From: Methanocorpusculum sp.
GTDB taxonomy: Archaea; Halobacteriota; Methanomicrobia; Methanomicrobiales; Methanocorpusculaceae
Direction of reading: 5' to 3'
DNA length: 7,779 nucleotides
Assembly: GCA_029986975.1 (NCBI GenBank)
Contig: DALTWR010000032.1
Span: 1-7,779, forward strand
Both the position numbers and the translations under genes were made by a program. This document shows, one piece after another, positions 1 to 6,138 of this stretch (its first letter is position 1; every line of letters begins with the position of its first letter). The notes beneath the pieces were generated by a model. That model saw only the letters and a list, made by a program, of their open reading frames with translations, was not told where the DNA came from and searched no databases.

Positions 1-94
1 CACAGATGAAAATAGAATATTCCTTCCTCAATTTAATAATCTGCAGCAGTATTTTTGAAGTCTGTCTTTTTTGGCTGTTGGAGTTTTTTATATT

Positions 95-168
95 ATCTGT
101 GTCGCCGCGACCATTGGGAGCGGCTCGGCCGAAGGCCGAATCTGTGGTATAATCTGCGTAATCTGCGT
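95..168 (+). repeat. ATCTGTG/ATCTGCG word cluster with GC-rich double hairpin
   Basis: ATCTGTG occurs at 95-101 and 140-146, and AATCTGCGT occurs as two back-to-back copies at 151-159 and 160-168. A reverse-oriented copy (CACAGAT) lies at 1-7. Between them is a GC-rich block, unlike the AT-rich flanks, that can fold into two adjacent hairpins. One is GCCGC 104-108 with GCGGC 120-124 around an 11-nt loop. The other is TCGGCC 125-130 with GGCCGA 134-139 around a GAA loop. No convincing protein is encoded. The pattern suggests a dispersed intergenic repeat, but this cannot be shown from one copy. Confidence 0.45.
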
Positions 169-195
169 CTGGGGAGAGAAAACCCACTGACCAAG

Positions 196-207
196 ACAAA
201 CGTTTGT
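196..207. repeat. 12-bp perfect palindrome
   Basis: ACAAACGTTTGT is its own reverse complement and sits four bases before the 25-bp repeat at 211-235. It could be a binding site for a dimeric regulator or part of a repeat element. Nothing in the sequence decides between these, and its distance downstream of the nearest gene end argues against a simple operator. Confidence 0.4.
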
Positions 208-210
208 ACT

Positions 211-235
211 TCAAAATAAGGAACTGAATAGTTAC
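211..235 (-). repeat. 25-bp dispersed repeat, copy 1 (inverted relative to 7725-7749)
   Basis: Read on the minus strand this begins GTAACTATTCAG and ends CCTTATTTTGA. It matches 7725-7749 on the plus strand at 23 of 25 positions, the only difference being TT versus CC at the centre. Similarity stops sharply at both edges. This copy lies 82 nt past the stop of the membrane-anchored protein gene and has the same orientation relative to that gene as copy 2 has to the aminotransferase. Confidence 0.7.
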
Positions 236-239
236 TTAG

Positions 240-274
240 TTGGATAGATTGCCGAAAACCATCTATCCAAAAAA
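240..274 (-). terminator. Hairpin with T-tract downstream of the operon's last gene
   Basis: TTGGATAGAT (240-249) and ATCTATCCAA (261-270) form a perfect 10-bp stem around an 11-nt loop. On the minus strand it is preceded by a run of six T (274-269), beginning 43 nt after the stop codon of the gene ending at 318. Archaeal termination depends mainly on T-tracts, so this is a plausible end for the leftward transcription unit. The T-run is upstream of the stem rather than after it, which is not the bacterial intrinsic-terminator layout. A 3'-end stabilising hairpin is an equal alternative. Confidence 0.4.
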
Positions 275-317
275 TACAAGAATCAGTCCTCCCCATCACC
301 GGAAAACTGATTTGACG

Positions 318-974
318 CTACTCGTCTAATTTCATCTGTTTCTTCTTAATACTGCGGTGACGCAGGAAAAGAATCAGTACAATAACCGCCCATACGCCGA
401 AGAACCCGTAGAGAATAAACTCACGATTCTTATCATAGATGCGCAGGGACGTTTTTTCGATACCTGTATAGGTAACTGTTGTCTGCAAATCTGTTTTTGT
501 AACAATACCCTTCTCACCGACAGGTCCTAAAACCATATGACCGGTTGTGTACGGGTCGTGAATAATAACCGTTACATCAAACTTTTCCGGATACTTCAGA
601 TAGATTTCCCCGTCATTTATCGGCGCAGTATAGGAAAGTGTGTAGTCTCCCTTCGGAAACGTGAGAGTCCCTTTAACCTCTTCCGGCGTTACGACTTCTC
701 CTGTGCTGACATCAGTCAGCGTCAGGTCACTGATGCCGGCGAGAGCCTCATCTCCGCCGAGCCCGAAGAAAAATCCGGGAGATACAAGATAGAACTTGTC
801 CAGATTCGTAAAGGAAATATCTGCAGAGTATGAAGAGGCATTTTCCGCCGCCTCATAGACCGCAGTATTTCCCGCTGCTGCAGGCGCTGCGAGCAGAAGA
901 ACTGCGAGAAGTACGGTTATAAGACCGAAAGCAGTGCTTCGATAGTTGGATCGATTTCGATAGGTGCTGCGCAT
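318..974 (-). CDS. Membrane-anchored extracytoplasmic protein (possibly DUF5803-like)
   Basis: The 218-residue product starts with a basic stretch (residues 1-14) and a hydrophobic signal segment (about 15-33, ending LLLAAPAAAG), with likely cleavage near residues 33-35. A polar, apparently beta-rich domain without cysteine follows (36-185). A single C-terminal membrane segment (about 186-204) and a lysine/arginine-rich tail complete it. The expected topology is domain outside and short tail in the cytoplasm. I recall archaeal DUF5803 proteins with this architecture, but the assignment needs a profile search. The ATG at 974 lies inside the 3' end of thrC, giving a 58-nt overlap. No in-frame ATG, GTG or TTG lies between there and the signal core, and no Shine-Dalgarno is visible. 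Function unknown; cotranscription with thrC is likely. Confidence 0.75.
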   Translation of the reverse strand: MRSTYRNRSNYRSTAFGLITVLLAVLLLAAPAAAGNTAVYEAAENASSYSADISFTNLDKFYLVSPGFFFGLGGDEALAGISDLTLTDVSTGEVVTPEEVKGTLTFPKGDYTLSYTAPINDGEIYLKYPEKFDVTVIIHDPYTTGHMVLGPVGEKGIVTKTDLQTTVTYTGIEKTSLRIYDKNREFILYGFFGVWAVIVLILFLRHRSIKKKQMKLDE

Positions 975-2116
975 TGTTTAATAACAGTTTCAGGGTCTTT
1001 TAACAGATGGCCGGTAACAACACAGACAATCTTTTCATCTTTGTCGAGGAGTCCTGCTTCTGCCATCTTCTTAATACCTGCAACAGACGCTGCAGAAGCC
1101 GGCTCAACACCGATACCTTCGAGGCGGGCTAAGTCGCGCTGCATCGCAAGAATCTCTGCATCAGTAACAGACTCTGCAGTACCTCCGGTCTCGCGGATTG
1201 CACGAAGTGCTTTTTCTGCGTTAACAGGGGCGCCGATACGGATTGCAGATGCAACAGTCTCCGGATTTTCTTCGACGGCAACGGTCGGAAGGTTGTTCTT
1301 TACCGCATTTACGATAGGTGCTGCTCCTTCTGCCTGAATACCGGTCATCTTCGGAAGTGAGTCGATGTAGCCGACATCTCTCCATTCACAAAGACCTTTG
1401 TAAACAGCAGAGATGTTTCCTGCGTTTCCGACCGGTAACACGAAGCGGTCAGGGACACAGCCTAACTGGTCAACAGCTTCAAATCCGATGGTCTTCTGAC
1501 CTTCAAGGCGGTACGGGTTGATGGAGTTTAAGAGATAGATTCCGTGAGTAACACAGAGTTCATGCACCATCTCTAATGCACGGTCAAAGTTTCCGCGGAT
1601 GGAGATGACTTTTGCACCGTGCATTAATGCCTGTGCAACTTTTCCTAAGGCAACGTGTCCGGCAGGGAGAAGAACAACAGCCGGCATTCCTGCTTTTGCC
1701 GCATAGACAGCCATTGATGCGGAGGTGTTTCCGGTTGATGCGCACGCAACAATATTTTTGCCTAACTGCTTTGCCATGGAAACTCCAAGCGTCATGCCTC
1801 TGTCCTTGAAAGAACCTGACGGGTTCATACCTTCGTGCTTTGCGTAGAGGTTCTTTAAGCCGAGCTCTTCGCCTAAGCGCTTTAAGTGGTAAAGCGGGGT
1901 TCCTCCTTCCTGAAGAGAGACCGGTTCGATTTTAACCGGCAGGAACTCCTTGTATCTCCAGACGGAGATCGGGCGTTTCTGCAGTTCTTCATGGCTTACG
2001 GTGATGTCATCAAGGTCGTATTTAACGGCTAAGAGATGACCGCATTTTTCACAGTTGTACACGACTGCATCCGGAGAGTACTCCGCGCCGCAATGTACAC
2101 AGACGAGTTTATACAT
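917..2116 (-). CDS. thrC: Threonine synthase
   Basis: This PLP enzyme converts O-phosphohomoserine to threonine and phosphate in the cytoplasm, the last step of threonine synthesis. With the ATG at 2116 it is 399 residues, normal for the family. A zinc-ribbon-like N-terminus has cysteines 6, 9, 22 and 25. SGSFKDRGM carries the PLP lysine (K104), and GNAGN at 230-234 matches the phosphate-binding glycine loop. A GTG at 2158 would add 14 residues. I prefer 2116 because the conserved ribbon starts straight after it. No clear TATA box or Shine-Dalgarno is visible, and the gene starts 57 nt after the small peptide ORF, so it may be read from the upstream operon. Cysteate synthase, a paralogue acting on phosphoserine, was considered, but the intact SFKDRG motif favours threonine synthase. 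Confidence 0.93.
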   Translation of the reverse strand: MYKLVCVHCGAEYSPDAVVYNCEKCGHLLAVKYDLDDITVSHEELQKRPISVWRYKEFLPVKIEPVSLQEGGTPLYHLKRLGEELGLKNLYAKHEGMNPSGSFKDRGMTLGVSMAKQLGKNIVACASTGNTSASMAVYAAKAGMPAVVLLPAGHVALGKVAQALMHGAKVISIRGNFDRALEMVHELCVTHGIYLLNSINPYRLEGQKTIGFEAVDQLGCVPDRFVLPVGNAGNISAVYKGLCEWRDVGYIDSLPKMTGIQAEGAAPIVNAVKNNLPTVAVEENPETVASAIRIGAPVNAEKALRAIRETGGTAESVTDAEILAMQRDLARLEGIGVEPASAASVAGIKKMAEAGLLDKDEKIVCVVTGHLLKDPETVIKQCAAPIEIDPTIEALLSVL

Positions 2117-2173
2117 ATTCTTTATGTATTGGTTGTTTCTGAATAGAAAGGTTTTCACTTACGTCAAATGGAT

Positions 2174-2245
2174 TTATGATGCAGTCATACTGATTTGCAT
2201 TTCACAGGCATCGCATAGCCCTTCTGCGCCGCAGAAAGATGACAT
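2174..2245 (-). CDS. 23-residue cysteine-rich peptide, candidate substrate of the radical SAM enzyme
   Basis: An ATG begins one base after the TauE/SafE stop (TAA-A-ATG) and opens a 23-codon ORF ending in TAA at 2176-2174. The peptide starts MSSFCGAEGLCDAC, with cysteines 5, 11 and 14, and has a short polar tail. It has no signal peptide and is too small for a folded enzyme. A SPASM radical SAM gene lies two genes upstream in the same closely spaced run, and such enzymes commonly modify short ribosomal peptides encoded nearby. From memory, NCBIfam has a methanogen 'TIGR04165 family Cys-rich peptide' that may be this family; I could not check it. Alternatives are a small metal-binding peptide or a chance ORF. 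The tight junction and three cysteines in 23 residues argue against chance. Expression depends on coupling, since only a weak GGGAT-like sequence precedes it. Confidence 0.65.
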   Translation of the reverse strand: MSSFCGAEGLCDACEMQISMTAS

Positions 2246-2246
2246 T

Positions 2247-3035
2247 TTATCCCGCAAACACATCGAATATCATCTTTGCAGAAATTCCTGTCATCAGCAG
2301 GAAAAACAAAACCCGAAGAACCTTCTCAGGTATTTTTCCGGAAAGTTTCGCCGCGGAAATATATGCGGCAGGAACAGCGGTAACAGTAAGAATTATCCAG
2401 AGTGTTATATCAAAATAGCCGTGCAGAAGATATGAGGCAAGACCTCCGGCGGTGATAAACACAATCGCTGCAGACGAAATTGCAACAGCACGTTTCATCG
2501 GAAGTTTTCCGAAGATGGTCATCAATGGTACCAGTATAGTGCCTCCTCCGACTCCTAAAAGTCCGGAAAAAAATCCGCCGCAGGCACCAATGACAGCTGA
2601 GACCGGCGCGGGAATGGATGTTTTATCTCCTGAAGGAAGTTTTGCAAGCATCCGGACTCCTCCGAAAATAAGAATCAGGGAAAATAAAATCGTTAAGACA
2701 TCAACCGGCAGAACTGCCGCTGCAAATCCTCCCGCAAACCCGAAAACCATGCCGGAAAGTCCCATGACCGCTGCCGTTTTCCATGAGACAGTTCCCTGTT
2801 TTGTGTGCGCCAAAGCGCCTGTTAAAACAGTCGGGAATGCTGCTGCAAGACTTACGCCGAATGCGGTAAGAATGGCTGTCTCTTTAGGGATTCCGACAGA
2901 TAAGAGAACAAAATATCCTGCAGGTGCGAATAAAAATCCGCCCCCCACACCAAGAAGTCCGGCAAGTAATCCTGCAAAGATACCGACACCGGCGAGAATG
3001 AAGATAAGTGCAGGGTCTGTTAAGAGAAAGTCCAT
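2247..3035 (-). CDS. TauE/SafE (DUF81) family membrane transport protein
   Basis: The 262-residue, very hydrophobic protein is built of two homologous halves. Each opens with GLLGVGGG (residues 26-33 and 158-165), the hallmark of the TauE/SafE family. About eight membrane segments are expected. Characterised relatives move small sulfur compounds or organic acids such as sulfite, sulfoacetate or taurine-derived anions; substrate and direction here are unknown. It starts 9 nt after the radical SAM stop and ends 1 nt before the cysteine-rich peptide, so it is almost certainly in the same transcript. Placement beside tRNA-dependent cysteine synthesis suggests transport of an inorganic or organic sulfur species, which is inference. 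No clear Shine-Dalgarno precedes the ATG. Confidence 0.88.
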   Translation of the reverse strand: MDFLLTDPALIFILAGVGIFAGLLAGLLGVGGGFLFAPAGYFVLLSVGIPKETAILTAFGVSLAAAFPTVLTGALAHTKQGTVSWKTAAVMGLSGMVFGFAGGFAAAVLPVDVLTILFSLILIFGGVRMLAKLPSGDKTSIPAPVSAVIGACGGFFSGLLGVGGGTILVPLMTIFGKLPMKRAVAISSAAIVFITAGGLASYLLHGYFDITLWIILTVTAVPAAYISAAKLSGKIPEKVLRVLFFLLMTGISAKMIFDVFAG

Positions 3036-3044
3036 CTTCGATAA

Positions 3045-4154
3045 TCAGGGAATTATTTCACAGCCGTTGTAGCGGGTGTGTGAAAAGTTTTCCAAGGAAA
3101 TGATTCCATCATCTATCATTTTGCGAATCTCTTCTGCGGCGCAAAGGAGAACGTCATGGAGATTCCGCACGGTAGCGCAGACCTCTTTGTATGCGTCTCC
3201 CCAGGGTCGAACGATATTAGAATACAGACATCTTCCCCCGCAGAATCCGTAAATGTCACAGGAGGTACAGGGTTCTCCGATAGGAATTTCTGTAAGATGC
3301 GCAGGGTCTGCTGTTTTTATATCTCCTGCATAGTAATCAGCCATTCCTACCATTATGGGGCAAGGAGCAATTTTTCCGTTCGTCATTATGCTGTAGTTGG
3401 CATATCCTGAGCCGCAGCGAAGCCTGCTGCTTCGTCCGAGAAGTAAATCCTCTGTTGTGGATAAGAACGGATACCATTTGGGAACTCTTCCGGTTTTTCT
3501 GATGCGGGACACCCATTCTTCTGCGAGTCTGCGGATTCCTTCGTTGTAGAGATTTGCCCACTCTGCAAATCTCCGGTGAGAGTGGTCGCCCGTGAAGTCT
3601 GCATCCATCTGCCAGTGTACCGCGTCAAAGAGTCCGCAGTCTGCAAGATGCGTTACCGCTGAAAAAATCTCAGTATCTTCGGCAACGGTCATCCGGGCAA
3701 TCAGCTCGCCGGCAAATCCGGTTTCTTTTAAGAGTTTGGCAGTACCTGTTACCGTGTCATAGATGCCTGCGCCCCGATGTCCGTCGGTGAGTGCTTTGTC
3801 TCCGTCGATGGAGAGCAGAATTGTTTCAAAGCGGTTCCGGTATTCTGCGGGAAGTCCGGCAAGTTTTGTGCCGTTTGTCTGAAGCATAAAGCGTTTTACC
3901 GGCGCTTCATCTAAAACTGTTTTTACAAACTCAGGACACATCAGCGGCTCACCGCCGATGAACGTCAGAACTGCTGCCGGGTCTTTTGCAAGGAATGCGT
4001 AGAGGTCTTCTTTGGACGCCGAGAAGTTTTCGGTGAGGGTCTCATCGATAGTGCCGGGGCTTCCTGCGGGTTCGTCTTCCTCGTCAAACATCTTTGCCCT
4101 GCAGTACGAACAGCAGAGGTTGCAGTCGTCAGTTACCGTCAGATGGTAGAACAT
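3045..4154 (-). CDS. SPASM-domain radical SAM enzyme, putative peptide-modifying
   Basis: The 369-residue protein opens almost at once with the radical SAM cluster motif C11-x3-C15-x2-C18 (an extra cysteine is at 14). GGEP at 67-70 is the usual SAM-contacting motif. The C-terminus fits the SPASM signature exactly: C247-x12-G-x4-C265, then C296-x2-C299-x5-C305-x3-C309, then C326, predicting auxiliary iron-sulfur clusters. Relatives include PqqE, anaerobic sulfatase maturases and thioether-forming peptide enzymes. I recall methanogen families called Mhun_1560-type 'putative peptide-modifying radical SAM enzyme' (TIGR04083/TIGR04084), which fit in length and context. The ATG at 4154 lies 4 nt after the SepCysS stop. 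The next methionine (22) would remove the cluster motif, so this start is required despite the absence of a Shine-Dalgarno. The likely target is the 23-residue peptide downstream. Confidence 0.87.
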   Translation of the reverse strand: MFYHLTVTDDCNLCCSYCRAKMFDEEDEPAGSPGTIDETLTENFSASKEDLYAFLAKDPAAVLTFIGGEPLMCPEFVKTVLDEAPVKRFMLQTNGTKLAGLPAEYRNRFETILLSIDGDKALTDGHRGAGIYDTVTGTAKLLKETGFAGELIARMTVAEDTEIFSAVTHLADCGLFDAVHWQMDADFTGDHSHRRFAEWANLYNEGIRRLAEEWVSRIRKTGRVPKWYPFLSTTEDLLLGRSSRLRCGSGYANYSIMTNGKIAPCPIMVGMADYYAGDIKTADPAHLTEIPIGEPCTSCDIYGFCGGRCLYSNIVRPWGDAYKEVCATVRNLHDVLLCAAEEIRKMIDDGIISLENFSHTRYNGCEIIP

Positions 4155-4158
4155 GGGT

Positions 4159-5352
4159 TTATTTATTTACGGTAAGACCGTTTGTCTCTGCGATTTCGAG
4201 ATAGGTTTCTGCGACATACTCTGCCTGTGCGCGTGTCATGCCGTACGTGTTGTACTTCCAGATGCGGGTTGCTCCCGGAATAATTCCGGTGATGCCTTTT
4301 TTCGACAAGGCGCTTGATAAGAAGAAACCGCGTTTTTTGTGCGTCTGAGCAACGACATCGAATGAGTTTGTGGTATCCACTCTGGTTAAGGTGTGACGGC
4401 GCGGATACTCGGATAAAATCTTTGTTCCTTCGATGGATTTCAGCGCCTCTACGATTAACTTACTGTTTGCAAGTTCTTCGTCGAAGTGGTTTACCCGCTC
4501 GCGAACAGTGGGAAATGATGCAAGAAGTCCCACGATAGGTGCCCCCATAAGAGAACAGCCGATAATTCCCACTTCTTTAAGTCCGAAGGTGCGCCCGGTT
4601 AAGTCTCCTGAGATTTTGGTTGTCCTAAAGACCTCTTCTGCACGCTCTTCTGTTGCTGCAAGAATTCCTGAAGGCGCAGGCGCTGCCATGCTTTTGTGTC
4701 CGGAACCCACAATAAAATCAACGCCTAACTCTTTTCCGTTTACGGGCATGATTCCAACGGTATAAACACCGTTGCAGAGCACCGGAATATCATACTGATG
4801 GGCGACTTTTGCAACGCCTTTTACGTCATGGATGTTTCCGAACTGGTAATCGACCTGATCGATGTAGAGGAGTTTTGGTGCGCGGCCGAACTCACGGGTA
4901 ACGTCTTCGATTCTCTGTGCGGCAGCGGCAGCTGTTATGTGATTGTCATCGGTCTTTGGAATTTCACGGACAATTCCGCCGCGTCCTTCGACTGAGAGGT
5001 ATGAGGTGTAGTGTGCAAGAGAGCCGATTAATACGGGATCTCCTTTTTCAACGTAGGCTTCTGCGACCTGCTGGAATCCTCTGCGTGCGCCGGGGACGGT
5101 TCTTGCCTGCGCCATGCCAAGCCATTCGGCGACTTCGGTGTGGAAGTCTTTTAACGGCGGGTTTTCGATGTAGTCAAGTCTGAACGGTTTTCTGCAGTTG
5201 TCGCAGACGGAATATCCGTCACCCCATGCAATCATGGCTTTCATTGCTTCGGGAGTGAGGCGTCCTCCTACCTGAATCGGGTCGATGTTGATGGCAAGTT
5301 CATCTCTCATGCGGGCATCGACATTGCAGTTTCCTCCGCATCTGATGCTCAC
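4159..5352 (-). CDS. pscS: O-phospho-L-seryl-tRNA:Cys-tRNA synthase (SepCysS)
   Basis: SepCysS converts phosphoseryl-tRNA-Cys (made by SepRS, not in this window) to cysteinyl-tRNA-Cys using a sulfur donor and PLP. The 397-residue protein has the PLP lysine K220 in GSGHKSMAAP and the family's three functional cysteines at C50 and C53 (CDNC) and C267 (IGCSLMG). In studied homologues these carry a persulfide or, as more recently proposed, an iron-sulfur cluster. Two further cysteines, C5 and C9 (RCGGNC), lie in an N-terminal stretch before the fold-type I core. The start is GTG at 5352, overlapping the upstream TGA by four bases (GTGA) and preceded by a good Shine-Dalgarno with 6-nt spacing. The overlap implies translational coupling to the SepCysE-like protein. 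Confidence 0.95.
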   Translation of the reverse strand: MSIRCGGNCNVDARMRDELAINIDPIQVGGRLTPEAMKAMIAWGDGYSVCDNCRKPFRLDYIENPPLKDFHTEVAEWLGMAQARTVPGARRGFQQVAEAYVEKGDPVLIGSLAHYTSYLSVEGRGGIVREIPKTDDNHITAAAAAQRIEDVTREFGRAPKLLYIDQVDYQFGNIHDVKGVAKVAHQYDIPVLCNGVYTVGIMPVNGKELGVDFIVGSGHKSMAAPAPSGILAATEERAEEVFRTTKISGDLTGRTFGLKEVGIIGCSLMGAPIVGLLASFPTVRERVNHFDEELANSKLIVEALKSIEGTKILSEYPRRHTLTRVDTTNSFDVVAQTHKKRGFFLSSALSKKGITGIIPGATRIWKYNTYGMTRAQAEYVAETYLEIAETNGLTVNK

Positions 5353-5528
5353 AGCAGTTCACCTCTGAGAATGGCAATCTGTTTTTCAACTGAGGCGAGG
5401 GCTTTTTCGACCTTCTGTTTTTCTTCGTCTGATAATTTGTGCTGCGGGGCAGTGGTACGAAGAATATATCTGATATCTGTCAGGGAAAAGAGTCCCTGAA
5501 ATACGGCATCTGCTGCTCGCTGTGACAT
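5349..5528 (-). CDS. Small SepCysE-like protein coupled to SepCysS
   Basis: This 59-residue protein (begins MSQRAADAVF, ends LRGELL) is acidic-basic mixed and predicted mostly helical: one amphipathic helix at about 3-25, a turn at TTAPQHKLSD, and a second helix at about 33-56. It has no cysteine or signal. It overlaps the SepCysS start by four bases. SepCysE is the scaffold joining SepRS and SepCysS in class I methanogens. C-terminally truncated homologues fused to or encoded next to SepCysS have been reported (Mukai et al. 2017, recalled). Size, helical-hairpin form and coupling fit such a truncated SepCysE, but I did not align it. The ATG at 5528 is preceded by a TATA-like box 32 nt away, implying a very short leader. 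A substrate peptide for the radical SAM enzyme is a weaker alternative. Confidence 0.75.
   Translation of the reverse strand: MSQRAADAVFQGLFSLTDIRYILRTTAPQHKLSDEEKQKVEKALASVEKQIAILRGELL
5359..5366 (-). promoter_or_regulatory. Shine-Dalgarno for SepCysS
   Basis: AGAGGTGA on the minus strand is complementary to the 3' end of archaeal 16S rRNA and lies 6 nt before the GTG at 5352. It sits inside the end of the SepCysE-like gene. It is the only clear Shine-Dalgarno I see in the window and supports the GTG start. Confidence 0.75.
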
Positions 5529-5556
5529 GGTATATAGTTCAACTGCTAAAAAGATG

Positions 5557-5563
5557 AATATAA
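5557..5563 (-). promoter_or_regulatory. TATA-like box for the SepCysE-like/SepCysS operon
   Basis: TTATATT on the minus strand is centred 32 nt upstream of the ATG at 5528. Archaeal transcription usually starts about 26-27 nt after the TATA centre, placing the start near 5534 and giving a leader of about 6 nt. No Shine-Dalgarno lies between, consistent with leaderless-type initiation. It marks the likely start of the operon running down to at least 2174. Confidence 0.5.
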
Positions 5564-5618
5564 CGGTTGTTTATTCCTGAGGGTGAAATGAGAGATTTGA
5601 TTATGGATTTGTAATTTC

Positions 5619-6131
5619 TTATCTTACAAACATCTCTGCATTTCTAAAACACAGAGCCGCACGTCTCTTTTCTCCAAGGGCTGCAAGGACAGTTCCTTTA
5701 TGATGCCAGAGGTCGGCACTGTCCGGCGCCAGTTCAAGTCCACGCGAAAACACCTCTTCGGCTTTAGAAAACTGCTCAAGAGATGCAAGGGCTAATCCGA
5801 GATTTTCATAGTACTCGGAAACATCAGGATTGAGAGAGACTGCTTTTTCAAAAGCCTGTTTTGCTCCCTCAATCTGTCCGTTTCTGAATAGAACAATCCC
5901 GTATCCCGACTGAACCGCTGCGGTCTTCGGCTCAAGAACTGCAGCTTTGAAAAGAAGAGGCAAAGCTTCCTCATCTTTTCCAAGCTCACTTTTCACAAGC
6001 CCCAGTTCTGCAAGAATCAGCGCGTTGTTTGGTTCAAGCGCGGCGGCACTTTCAAAAAGTGATTCGGCGTCAGGTAAGCTGCCTGCATCGCGTGCCGCAC
6101 AGCCGCGCTCAAAACATTCCTCCGCGTCCAT
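5619..6131 (-). CDS. Tetratricopeptide repeat (TPR) protein
   Basis: The 170-residue protein is exactly five 34-residue TPR units (1-34, 35-68, 69-102, 103-136, 137-170). Repeat ends read LEP, LEP, LNP and LAP, and helix positions carry the usual small and aromatic residues such as LGLxxxxLG and A..xFxxA. There is no signal peptide, membrane segment or catalytic domain. TPR stacks form a curved helical surface that binds partner proteins; the partner is unknown. The ATG at 6131 lies 7 nt after the purE stop, so the two are probably cotranscribed. The link to purine synthesis may be operon hitch-hiking only. No Shine-Dalgarno is visible. The 90 nt between its stop and the next gene hold the TATA box for that gene and no obvious terminator. 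Confidence 0.9.
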   Translation of the reverse strand: MDAEECFERGCAARDAGSLPDAESLFESAAALEPNNALILAELGLVKSELGKDEEALPLLFKAAVLEPKTAAVQSGYGIVLFRNGQIEGAKQAFEKAVSLNPDVSEYYENLGLALASLEQFSKAEEVFSRGLELAPDSADLWHHKGTVLAALGEKRRAALCFRNAEMFVR

Positions 6132-6138
6132 GCAAAGT

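Noticed and set aside
93..299. 68-codon minus-strand ORF
   Set aside because: It runs through the 25-bp repeat, hairpin, palindrome and GC-rich repeat block, its arginine-rich end is simply the translated repeat, and it has no recognisable domain or start signal.
1..317. CRISPR array or tRNA in the left non-coding region
   Set aside because: The repeated words are 7-9 nt with irregular spacing and no cloverleaf or regularly spaced 25-37 nt repeat is present.
917..2116. Cysteate synthase instead of threonine synthase
   Set aside because: The context (phosphoserine, sulfur transport) made it attractive, but the intact SGSFKDRGM lysine motif and GNAGN loop fit threonine synthase; my memory of cysteate synthase is that this motif differs.
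2117..2158. thrC start at GTG 2158
   Set aside because: The added 14 residues precede the conserved zinc ribbon, have no Shine-Dalgarno, and would start from GTG when an ATG sits directly before the conserved sequence.
2174..2245. The 23-codon ORF as a threonine attenuator leader for thrC
   Set aside because: It holds only one threonine and one isoleucine codon, no terminator/antiterminator pair is seen in the 57 nt before thrC, and such attenuation is not usual in archaea.
2452..3072. 206-codon plus-strand ORF
   Set aside because: It is antisense to the TauE/SafE gene, rich in Pro/Ala/Lys as expected for the reverse of a hydrophobic membrane protein, and has no family features.
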